Below are positions 1-6,292 of a DNA stretch of 24,820 nt, one piece after another. The notes under the pieces were generated by a model. The model saw only the letters and a list, made by a program, of their open reading frames with translations. It had not been told where the DNA came from and did not search any database. The position numbers and the translations under genes were made by a program. This DNA is from a virus: positions 1-24,820 of IMG/VR virus record IMGVR_UViG_3300037153_000486. One strand, 5' to 3'. The first letter of the stretch is position 1. Each line of letters opens with the position of its first letter.

Positions 1-587
1 TCGCCCGGGGCGGGCATGGGCAGGATGCCGGTCTCGGCGACCGAGTCCAGCTCGATCGACTCGTAGACGTCGAAGCCGACCACAACCGGGAAGCCGGCGG
101 CGATCGCCTGCTTGAGCGCGGTCGGCGACACGTTGACGCGCATGTACTTCGTGACCCGGTCGGCCTTGGCATCCGTGTCCGCCACGAGCGGCGGCGCCTC
201 GGCGAAGTGGTCCTCGACATACGGCCAGTCGGCCTCGGGCGGGAACCCCGTCTTGCTGACGACCTTGAACCCGTCGCGGATCTCGGCCCCGGCGTCCTCG
301 CCGACGTTGCCCTCCATCTCCCGCTCGCGGTAGTAGATCCACAGGCGCGAGGGGTCGACGTCGGCCAGCTCCTGCGTCCGCGCCTCGTAGCGCAGCGCGG
401 CGGCGATCGCGTTGGCGGTGCAGCTGCCGAGCTGGCCCTGGTCGTAGATCGGGAAGGCGAGGCGGCCAGTGTCGCGCAGGTCGACGCACGACGGCAGGGC
501 GGCTGCCTCAGGCAGATCGACATGATCGGCGAGGCGATGGTCGCGGTCGTCGGGCTGGTCAGGACGCCATCCGTAGGCGTGCGCCAT
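1..587 (-). CDS. Papain-like C1 family cysteine peptidase, N-terminal part (runs off window)
   Basis: The first 195 codons of a gene that continues beyond the left edge. Around residues 49-60 it reads YDQGQLGSCTAN, the glutamine/cysteine signature of C1A (papain-fold) peptidases: the Gln of the oxyanion hole and Cys56 as the nucleophile. The catalytic His and Asn would lie in the missing part. No signal peptide is visible. The ATG at 587 shares its A with the TGA of the preceding 34-residue ORF (TGATG), and a run of G lies about 6 nt upstream. It sits downstream of the lysozyme and holin candidates, so it may serve lysis, act on host proteins, or be a lysogenic-conversion gene; which one cannot be decided here. 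Family assignment is fairly sure, role unknown. Confidence 0.8.
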   Translation of the reverse strand, partial: MAHAYGWRPDQPDDRDHRLADHVDLPEAAALPSCVDLRDTGRLAFPIYDQGQLGSCTANAIAAALRYEARTQELADVDPSRLWIYYREREMEGNVGEDAGAEIRDGFKVVSKTGFPPEADWPYVEDHFAEAPPLVADTDAKADRVTKYMRVNVSPTALKQAIAAGFPVVVGFDVYESIELDSVAETGILPMPAPG

Positions 588-691
588 CAGCGGCCCCCCT
601 CGTCGTCGTCCTTGTCGTCGAGGCTGCTCGGGTCCCCGTTGGGTGACCGGCCGCCGGTGTCGTCGTTGGGGTTGCCCGGGGTGTCGGACAT
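587..691 (-). CDS. Small acidic protein, 34 aa, translationally coupled to the C1 peptidase
   Basis: A 34-residue ORF rich in Asp, Gly, Pro and Ser, ending in a run of acidic residues (SLDDKDDDEGGR). I recognise no family. The case for it is the translation signal: a perfect AGGAGG (plus-strand 697-702) 5 nt before the ATG, plus a TGATG overlap with the peptidase gene. It may be a real small protein or mainly a leader ORF that feeds ribosomes into the peptidase. Its start codon lies only 14 nt from the start of the divergent plus-strand gene at 706. Confidence 0.6.
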   Translation of the reverse strand: MSDTPGNPNDDTGGRSPNGDPSSLDDKDDDEGGR

Positions 692-705
692 GCGGACCTC
701 CTGCG

Positions 706-957
706 ATGATTCGCGGGGTGAGAGGAAGGGCGGCGCTGGTGGCCGCCGCGGGAGTGGTGGTGCTGGTCGCGCTGCCGGCGGCCGGCTGGTGGACCGGCAC
801 CCACTGGCTGGCCGCGCAGCGGCTCCAGCCCCACCGGGGCATCGACCGCTACTACGGCGCGTTCGGTGTCGCTGTCCTACACGACGGCTGCTCGCCGCCG
901 CTGGCTGGCTGGCACCTCTCGTGGGGTCAGCCGGTCAGGCTGCGCGACTGCGGTTAG
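706..957 (+). CDS. Small exported or membrane-anchored protein, 83 aa, opposite strand
   Basis: Reads M-I-R-G-V-R-G-R and then a strongly hydrophobic segment (about residues 9-27) that acts as a signal peptide or membrane anchor. A Trp-rich region with two cysteines (C62, C82) follows, which could form a disulfide outside the cytoplasm. Third codon positions are almost all G or C, as expected for real coding DNA here. The start is uncertain: the ATG at 706 has no clear Shine-Dalgarno, and a GTG at 718 is an alternative. It runs against the late operon. Its TAG (955-957) overlaps the TAA of the converging secreted-protein gene by three bases within TTAG. No family recognised. Confidence 0.6.
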   Translation: MIRGVRGRAALVAAAGVVVLVALPAAGWWTGTHWLAAQRLQPHRGIDRYYGAFGVAVLHDGCSPPLAGWHLSWGQPVRLRDCG

Positions 958-1517
958 CCGTGGATGCTCGCGAAGGCGGTCGGGACCTCGCCCGGGTACC
1001 AGGGCGTCCAGTCGCCGTTGATCCCGTGCATCGTCACGTCGGCGTCGGGCCCGCCGCAGCCTGAGTAGTCGGTCCAGCCGATGAGGCGCGCCTGGCCGCC
1101 GGCCCACTCGTGCGGCCCGGTGCCGGACTCCACCTCGTGGTTGCAGACCCCCTCGTGCCAGGTGATCCACACCGTGCCGTAGGAGCCGTCGTCGACCCAT
1201 CCGGACACGTGGATCAGCCGGAGGCAGTGACCCGCGGGCCAGCCGTCCGAGCCGGTCGAGGTGTACCGCTGGGACGACGCGTCAGCGTTCAGGTGGGTGT
1301 ACTTGCCCTGCCAGGAGTCCCAGAACTGCCCGCCAGCCACGGCGCGGTAATCGCCGTTGTCGTAGACGGTGCCCGGGTTGTCGAACCAGTTCCCGCAGGC
1401 GCCGCCGGTGGCGGCCGCCGGGCGCGGGGTCAGGCTGACGAGGCCGCCCGTCAGCAGCAGGGCGGCGAGCAGGAGCACCAGCGGGCGCAGGCGCGCGGAG
1501 ACGAGGGGTGGGAGCAC
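954..1517 (-). CDS. Secreted protein with signal peptide and four cysteines, unknown function
   Basis: GTG start at 1517 with a perfect AGGAGG (plus-strand 1525-1530) 7 nt upstream. Residues 1-37 form a classic signal peptide: arginines at 9 and 11, a leucine-rich core, then an alanine-rich cleavage site. The mature part (about 150 aa) is rich in Trp, Gly, Asp and His, with cysteines at 41, 98, 125 and 154, enough for two disulfides. The aromatic, beta-like composition suggests a small secreted beta-sandwich protein, but I recognise no family. Its position at the distal end of the lysis region fits lysogenic conversion or envelope interaction. It converges with the plus-strand gene 706-957, with overlapping stop codons. 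Confidence 0.75.
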   Translation of the reverse strand: MLPPLVSARLRPLVLLLAALLLTGGLVSLTPRPAAATGGACGNWFDNPGTVYDNGDYRAVAGGQFWDSWQGKYTHLNADASSQRYTSTGSDGWPAGHCLRLIHVSGWVDDGSYGTVWITWHEGVCNHEVESGTGPHEWAGGQARLIGWTDYSGCGGPDADVTMHGINGDWTPWYPGEVPTAFASIHG

Positions 1518-1541
1518 GGAGAGACCTCCTGTCGAGCCGGC

Positions 1542-1928
1542 TCAGCGCCGGTAGAAGCGGACCACGAACTTGACGAGCCGGCCCTGGTAGAGCAGGACGC
1601 CGGCCAGCAGGAGCACGATCCCCGCGCCGCGCGGGAGCGGACTGCCCAGCAGGTAGTTGGCCCCGATGAAGGCCAGCGTCGTGCTCGCCGTGGCCGAGCG
1701 GACGAGGTTGTCGAGCTCCTCCAGCAGCGGCGTGTTGCGCGGGTGCCGATGCCATGAGTAGGCGGCCAGGCCGACCGCCCACCAGGCCACGGCGGCCAGT
1801 GGGATCAACGCGGCGGCGGCGGGGACCACGACCAGGTCCGGCAGGGCCGGACCGGCATTGGCCGCTATGATGGCCAGTAGGGCCACAGCCACGGCAGTCG
1901 CGAGGGCGCGCGCGATGATCGCGGTCAT
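1542..1928 (-). CDS. Polytopic membrane protein, 128 aa (holin candidate)
   Basis: About four hydrophobic segments can be seen: residues 8-28, 32-56, 84-98 and 101-117. The C-terminus is basic (KFVVRFYRR). The size and the place just downstream of the lysozyme cluster suit a holin, though an unrelated inner-membrane protein is also possible. The ATG at 1928 overlaps the stop of the upstream 57-aa gene (ATGA), which supports translational coupling. No catalytic motif is visible. Confidence 0.7.
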   Translation of the reverse strand: MTAIIARALATAVAVALLAIIAANAGPALPDLVVVPAAAALIPLAAVAWWAVGLAAYSWHRHPRNTPLLEELDNLVRSATASTTLAFIGANYLLGSPLPRGAGIVLLLAGVLLYQGRLVKFVVRFYRR

Positions 1929-2098
1929 CGCAGGCCCCGGGCCAGCTGCTCCAGCTCCCGGGCAACCCGATCAGCGCGTTCGGCTGTCTTGTGGGCGCGG
2001 GCCACCGTCGCTCGAGTTCTCACCTCCCTCTGCGCCACCTCTCGTTCTTGCTCCTGCCCTGCCCTCATACGCCGGATCAGCCAGTCGAGCACGGGCAT
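1925..2098 (-). CDS. Small charged helical protein, 57 aa, in lysis cluster
   Basis: Starts M-P-V-L-D-W-L-I-R-R and continues as an almost uninterrupted charged helix rich in Arg, Glu, Ala and Gln, probably a coiled coil with a short amphipathic N-terminus. The ATG at 2098 was preferred to an upstream in-frame one because GGAGGG lies 6 nt before it and only one base separates it from the previous stop. Its partners on both sides are membrane proteins of the lysis cluster, so it may be a regulatory or accessory lysis factor. No family recognised. Confidence 0.65.
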   Translation of the reverse strand: MPVLDWLIRRMRAGQEQEREVAQREVRTRATVARAHKTAERADRVARELEQLARGLR

Positions 2099-2099
2099 G

Positions 2100-2387
2100 T
2101 CAATCCCTCCGCTGACGGAGTCCGCGGATCTCATCCACATCGGCGCGGAGTTCTCGCAGGGTTGCCGCGGTCTGCGTACTGAACGTCTCCAGAGACCCGG
2201 TCAGCCTAGCCATCGCCTCTCCCTGGCGGTCGAGCTGGTCCAGCGCCCGTCGGTGGACCACGCCACTGACCACGTCTCCGGCCGTCAGTGCCCGCCACAG
2301 CAGGACCAGTAGGCCGGCGATGATGATGACTGCCGTGACCCAGCCGCCGACATCAGATGCGGCCTTCAGCAGTGCTGGGTCGGGCAT
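2100..2387 (-). CDS. Single-span membrane protein with coiled-coil tail, 95 aa (holin or holin-like)
   Basis: One clear transmembrane helix at about residues 15-35 (VTAVIIIAGLLVLLWRAL) is followed by a long charged helix ending in REL-RADVDEIRGLRQRRD. That layout, short N-terminus, one span, cytoplasmic coiled coil, is common among small phage membrane lysis proteins. The ATG at 2387 overlaps the lysozyme stop codon as TGATG, so the two are coupled. Next to a GH25 endolysin, a holin or holin-partner role is the best guess, based on context rather than a family match. Confidence 0.7.
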   Translation of the reverse strand: MPDPALLKAASDVGGWVTAVIIIAGLLVLLWRALTAGDVVSGVVHRRALDQLDRQGEAMARLTGSLETFSTQTAATLRELRADVDEIRGLRQRRD

Positions 2388-3526
2388 CAATCCTTCACGA
2401 CCAGCCGCGCCGACTCCACCACGCCCGCGGCCACCCCGGCGATGTGCTCGTCGGTCACTGGCGTCGCGTCCTTGCCGGGCGGGCCCTCGGGCCCGGCGGG
2501 GCCGGGCGGCAGCGCCTGCCCCTGGTACATCGGCACCCGCGCCCGCAGGTGCATGCCCGGCAGCGGCTCCGACCACTCGGCGACCTTGTACGAGGAGTCG
2601 GACGGGTTGAGGACGCAGAACGACCAGCTCGAATCACCGAAGGCGGCGAACAGCAGGATCCGGTTGATGGTATCGCCGCTCCCGTCCGGGCGTGCCGGGC
2701 CGCGGTCCTGCGAGACCCAGATGTCGCGGATGTCGGTCGAGAAGCACGGCACGTTCACGTAGGACGTTGCGGCGTTCTGGATGCCGCCCGCCCCGCCGGA
2801 GACGGCTGACCACTTCACGACGCCGTCGGCGCCGAGCAGGAACACGTGGTTGACGCCGTTGAGGTAGAGGCACTGGCCGACGGCCATGGGCGGATCTCCT
2901 GTGGGTGTGGTGGCGGCGCCCCCGACCGTCAGCGCGCGCAGCTGGTCGAGCGTGCCCGGGTACCAGTTGAAGTCGACGCCACCGACGATTCCCGAGACCG
3001 TCGTCAGGCCGTCCTGGACGATCTCGATGGGATCGGTCGACGCCGGCAGCGGCCCGTTCGATGACGGCCACGCCAGCCAGAGCCAATAGGGGCACGGGTA
3101 GTTCAGGCCGTGCGAGGTGATGAAGTGCCAGTACGAGTACCAGCCGGTCGAGCCGCCGCCCAGCCGCCAGCCCAGACGGCCGTTGAAGTCGTCACGCCAC
3201 GGGCCGAGGGGACCCCCGCTCCCGGCTGCGACCTCCATGTCGTTCGCCAGCAGCATCGCGCGGACATCGCCCATCGACGTCGCCACCCGCCAGAACCAGT
3301 CGGCCTCGGCGTACGCGCCCGAGGTACTGGGGTTGAGATCAGGGCGCGCGAAGTGGTAGAGACCGGGAATCACCCCTGGCCGCTGGAAGCTCGCGAAGTG
3401 GCGGTCGGCGGCCGAGTCCTTGAACCCGACTCCTTCGGTGGCCTTCGTCAGCGCGAAGGAGTAGTCGCCGGTGCCGTCCCAGGTCCCCTGCTGCCAGCCG
3501 CTGGTGTCGAAGCCACGCTCCGTCAC
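2387..3526 (-). CDS. Endolysin: GH25 lysozyme (muramidase) with C-terminal domain and collagen-like tail
   Basis: Residues 4-190 match glycoside hydrolase family 25: GFDTSGWQ near the N-terminus, the F-A-L-T-K-A-T-E-G strand at 24-32, and the acidic DxE pair at D96-M-E98 (LLANDMEV). It should cleave the MurNAc-GlcNAc bond of peptidoglycan at lysis. Residues 213-335 form a separate Trp- and Gly-rich domain with no recognised family, perhaps wall-binding. Residues 339-352 hold four Gly-x-y triplets (GPAGPEGPPGKD), a short collagen-like stretch, then a small helix. The GTG at 3526 was chosen because GTGA overlaps the upstream stop; no signal peptide is seen, so release needs a holin. Confidence 0.87.
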   Translation of the reverse strand: MTERGFDTSGWQQGTWDGTGDYSFALTKATEGVGFKDSAADRHFASFQRPGVIPGLYHFARPDLNPSTSGAYAEADWFWRVATSMGDVRAMLLANDMEVAAGSGGPLGPWRDDFNGRLGWRLGGGSTGWYSYWHFITSHGLNYPCPYWLWLAWPSSNGPLPASTDPIEIVQDGLTTVSGIVGGVDFNWYPGTLDQLRALTVGGAATTPTGDPPMAVGQCLYLNGVNHVFLLGADGVVKWSAVSGGAGGIQNAATSYVNVPCFSTDIRDIWVSQDRGPARPDGSGDTINRILLFAAFGDSSWSFCVLNPSDSSYKVAEWSEPLPGMHLRARVPMYQGQALPPGPAGPEGPPGKDATPVTDEHIAGVAAGVVESARLVVKD

Positions 3527-3768
3527 GGCTCCGGACTCTTCAGGTGCGGCGGCGGGTCGAACGCCTCGGGGTGGGCCTCCCGGTACGCGTCCTGGGCGGC
3601 CACGACCGCCCTGTTGTGCAGCTCCCGGCCCACCGGGCAAGCGCGGCGCTCGCCATGCTGGCACTCTGGGCAGCCGGGTTCGCCGTCGGCGCCGCGGACG
3701 TGGCGCGTCCAGGCGGCGTCTGCGTCCACGACGGATGGGTGCTGCAGGTGGGCGAGGTGGTCGGGCAT
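3523..3768 (-). CDS. Small Cys-containing phage protein, 81 aa
   Basis: Begins M-P-D-H-L-A-H-L and contains a cysteine cluster C33-x2-C36-x6-C43 (GCPECQHGERRAC) that could bind zinc together with a nearby histidine. The rest is helical and His/Glu-rich, ending in a Pro-rich tail. Start 3768 is supported by AGGAGGT about 7 nt upstream; that Shine-Dalgarno sits in the loop of a 6-bp hairpin (3772-3788). The gene overlaps the lysozyme start by GTGA, so it opens the lysis transcript block. I do not recognise a family. Confidence 0.7.
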   Translation of the reverse strand: MPDHLAHLQHPSVVDADAAWTRHVRGADGEPGCPECQHGERRACPVGRELHNRAVVAAQDAYREAHPEAFDPPPHLKSPEP

Positions 3769-3771
3769 GGG

Positions 3772-3788
3772 GCAGACCTCCTGTCTGC
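3772..3788 (-). promoter_or_regulatory. Hairpin presenting the Shine-Dalgarno in its loop, upstream of the 81-aa gene
   Basis: On the minus strand GCAGAC-AGGAG-GTCTGC forms a perfect 6-bp stem whose 5-nt loop is the ribosome binding site of the gene starting at 3768. The stem is seen directly. Whether it presents or tunes the site, or is chance, is inference. Confidence 0.4.
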
Positions 3789-3876
3789 TGGGCGGGTTGT
3801 CCCTGGACGACTCGCGGCTCCGGCGGTCATGCTCATGCAGCGACCGGCCCGCAATGCCGGAGCGTTGGAGTGAGGC

Positions 3877-4026
3877 ATGGCGAATCACGGCGAGCGGGAC
3901 GAGGACAAGGACTATCGGGAGTATGTGATCGACACGACCATCGCCCGCCACGGCCTGTGGCTGATGGTGGTCGGCGCCGTGGCGCTCGTGCTGGGATTGG
4001 TGCTCGCCATCCGCACCGGCGCCTAG
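3877..4026 (+). CDS. Small single-span membrane protein, 49 aa, opposite strand
   Basis: Starts M-A-N-H-G-E-R-D-E-D. A charged N-terminus of about 26 residues is followed by one strong transmembrane helix (about 27-45) and a short basic end (RTGA). GGAG lies 6 nt before the ATG, and third positions are GC-rich. It is encoded against the late operon: its TAG and the TAG of the converging tail gene share the palindrome CTAG (4023-4026). The gene is too short to assign to a family. Possible roles include superinfection exclusion or a lysis regulator (inference from size and topology only). Confidence 0.65.
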   Translation: MANHGERDEDKDYREYVIDTTIARHGLWLMVVGAVALVLGLVLAIRTGA

Positions 4027-5906
4027 CGATTGACGATCGTCCCGATGTAGTCGATCGACCTGACGAGGCGCTGGAAGCCCGCCTGCGGCAGCACTGCCTC
4101 GGGGAACTGGGTCACGTAGTACGTCGCCTCGGCGCTGCCCTCGGTGACCGTCATCCCGACAATCTGAGCCGTCTGGTGGCGAATGCCGAAGGTGGGGAGA
4201 TGGAGCTGGATGAAATCGAGTTCCCGTGGGCCCCAGCCGTTGTTGGCCTTGAGGATGCCATCCGTGCCGCCTGTGCGCACCACCTGCACCTGGGTGGCCA
4301 CGATCGGCGCTCCCTTGCGCGCTGCAATCGCGCGACCGTACCGCGTCAGGAACGAGAACCCCACGGTTCCGACGTCGGATACGGTGTCGGTCAGGACCAT
4401 GTCGCCCGCAGCGCCGACGGACGCTGGCCAAGTCGATGATCCTCCGCTGTCGCCGAACGGGATCGCGTTGATGCGCGCTTCGGTGGAGTAGACCTCGGCC
4501 GCGTTGGACAAGGCCGTATCGTTCGCCACGACGTTGACGCCCTCCGCGAACACGACCTCGGCGGACCGGTCCGTCCCCAGCGACAGGCCGTAGTTCAGCT
4601 TGTCGGCCGTCGCGCCCGCGCCCGGATCCTTACGAATGCTGGCGCCGTCGAAGGCCGCCGCCGCCTGGATGATGTCGAGGTGAGTCTGCCCCTGGCCGCC
4701 GAACGCTGCGGCCACGAAGTTGCCGTTGTAGCTGGAGCCGACAGTGAACCGTGACGTGCCCCACCAGCCGGCCGTCCGCGATTGGAAGCGCAGGCGGTTG
4801 AAGTACACCGCACACGTCCCGCCCAGGTTGCCCATGCGCACACCGAGGCGACCGGTCGCTGGGATGGCCCAGTCGATGCCATCGTAGAAGACGCATCCGG
4901 TGTCCTTCCCATTGAGCAGGATCCTGACTCCCACCTTGGGCGCGAACCCGGGTTGTGTGTTCGTGTAAAGAACAGCGGTCAATTCGAAGGGAAAAACACC
5001 CGGAACGTTCGTGAATACATTGGTCACCTGATTACGTAGCGTGAACACCCCGGCAACTCGCGAGTAGATCTGCGCCACGACGTTGTATGCGGCACTGGCG
5101 GCTCCGGTCTCCTGCAAGAAGAACTGAGCCAGGATGCCGTTCGCGCCCGTGGCGTCTGCCAGCAGCCACAAGCCGGCACCGGGGCCTGTATTTGCCCCGG
5201 CCGTGTCGTCGCCGACTGCGACTCCCCAGGCCGTCACCGACGCGGCCTGGAGGAGCTGATAGCCAGCACCGAACTGATCATCCGTCCAGGTGGCGTTGGT
5301 GATCGCGTAGGAGCCGTCAGCGTTGGCGCTGATGGCTTTGGCGCCGTACAGGACGTCGTTGAACGAATCGCCGAAGCCCGAGCTGCTGTAGCTTGCGCCC
5401 CCGCCCCAGTTCGTGAAGTCGTCATCGTGAAGCAGGACGCGCGTGCCGTACATGGCCTCGGCGATCTGGTGCGCGCGGTAGGTGTTCGCGAGCAGACTCC
5501 CCTCTTCGCCCGGGAATAGCTGGCTCTGCTGGAGCCAGTACAGCGTGTCCGATCCGGACAGTTCCCAGGTCCCGTCGAGCAGGGCGTTCATCTTCGTGAT
5601 GACGCCGCTGACGACCGGCGAGCCGGCGCCCACGTCGCTCAGGTAGCCCTCGACCTTGAGCCCGATGCCGCGGTTGGCGCTGTTCAGGAGGGCGCCGTAC
5701 TGCGCCTTGTAGCGGCCGAACTCCTCGCTGTACGGCGGCGGGAGCTGGATCGTGAAGTCGCTCAGCGTGGTCGAGCCGGGGTAGCCGGGCAGGAGCGCGC
5801 GGACCGTCCAGGTGCCGCCGATATGGAAGAGGTCGTGCACCACGACCGCGCCCGAGTTGGGGTCGCGAAGGTCGTAAGCAAGCTTCAGGGGGACGCCTTC
5901 GGCCAT
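4023..5906 (-). CDS. Tail tip/baseplate hub-like protein with inserted lectin-like beta domain, 627 aa
   Basis: The N-terminus (about 1-160) has the look of a phage tail hub: GTWTVRALLPGY, a beta-rich part and FGRYKAQYGALL. Residues about 165-410 read like an inserted concanavalin/LamG-type beta-sandwich (DDDFTNWGGG at the start, GRLGVRMGN near the end), possibly for receptor or glycan binding. The last about 200 residues return to hub-like sequence. The ATG at 5906 overlaps the previous stop (TGATG) and was preferred to a longer reading frame upstream. An AT-rich patch within the inserted domain (about 4960-5040) suggests patchwork origin. Function is inferred from position after the tape measure and distal tail genes. 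Confidence 0.65.
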   Translation of the reverse strand: MAEGVPLKLAYDLRDPNSGAVVVHDLFHIGGTWTVRALLPGYPGSTTLSDFTIQLPPPYSEEFGRYKAQYGALLNSANRGIGLKVEGYLSDVGAGSPVVSGVITKMNALLDGTWELSGSDTLYWLQQSQLFPGEEGSLLANTYRAHQIAEAMYGTRVLLHDDDFTNWGGGASYSSSGFGDSFNDVLYGAKAISANADGSYAITNATWTDDQFGAGYQLLQAASVTAWGVAVGDDTAGANTGPGAGLWLLADATGANGILAQFFLQETGAASAAYNVVAQIYSRVAGVFTLRNQVTNVFTNVPGVFPFELTAVLYTNTQPGFAPKVGVRILLNGKDTGCVFYDGIDWAIPATGRLGVRMGNLGGTCAVYFNRLRFQSRTAGWWGTSRFTVGSSYNGNFVAAAFGGQGQTHLDIIQAAAAFDGASIRKDPGAGATADKLNYGLSLGTDRSAEVVFAEGVNVVANDTALSNAAEVYSTEARINAIPFGDSGGSSTWPASVGAAGDMVLTDTVSDVGTVGFSFLTRYGRAIAARKGAPIVATQVQVVRTGGTDGILKANNGWGPRELDFIQLHLPTFGIRHQTAQIVGMTVTEGSAEATYYVTQFPEAVLPQAGFQRLVRSIDYIGTIVNR

Positions 5907-6292
5907 CAGACGTCCACGCGCCAGCCGAAGCGGTAGTCGGTGTTGGGTGACAGCGGAGTTGTCGCGGCCACTATGAACCCCACTAGCTGCCCCTGTGCCA
6001 GTTGCGCGACCTCCTGAAAGGCACAGCCGATCGGCGGCGGCGTCCAGGGGGTGATCCCTACATCGGGCGAGGCGAAGGGGGTCGCATTGATCGCTCCGGC
6101 GATCAGCGTGCCTACGTAGACGTCCAAGTCGGCGACCAGCGGCGCATCCAGGGCGATGGCCACGAGCGGCCCCGCCGCCAGCCCGGAAGACCCGGTGGTG
6201 AGGCGGAACCGTCCACGCAGGCCGGAACTGTCCGCCTGGACGGCGGCGGTAGCGCCGACGCCGGCGCCCACTCGGACGGCGATGGTCGGCAT
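5906..6292 (-). CDS. Small tail-associated protein, 128 aa, unknown
   Basis: Alanine-, glycine- and valine-rich, with many short hydrophobic stretches that look like beta strands rather than membrane spans, ending in DYRFGWRVDV. No catalytic motif or known family is recognised. It overlaps both neighbours by one to three bases (ATGA at the upstream end, TGATG at the downstream end) and lies between two large tail tip genes. It is therefore probably a minor tail or receptor-interaction component. Role is contextual only. Confidence 0.65.
   Translation of the reverse strand: MPTIAVRVGAGVGATAAVQADSSGLRGRFRLTTGSSGLAAGPLVAIALDAPLVADLDVYVGTLIAGAINATPFASPDVGITPWTPPPIGCAFQEVAQLAQGQLVGFIVAATTPLSPNTDYRFGWRVDV

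Noticed and set aside
207-1064. Plus-strand open frame crossing three minus-strand genes
   Set aside because: It conflicts with the C1 peptidase and secreted protein genes, both of which have motifs and strong ribosome binding sites.
3769-3876. Divergent promoters between the 81-aa gene and the plus-strand 49-aa gene
   Set aside because: No -35/-10 pair on either strand was convincing; only the ribosome binding sites and the hairpin were kept.
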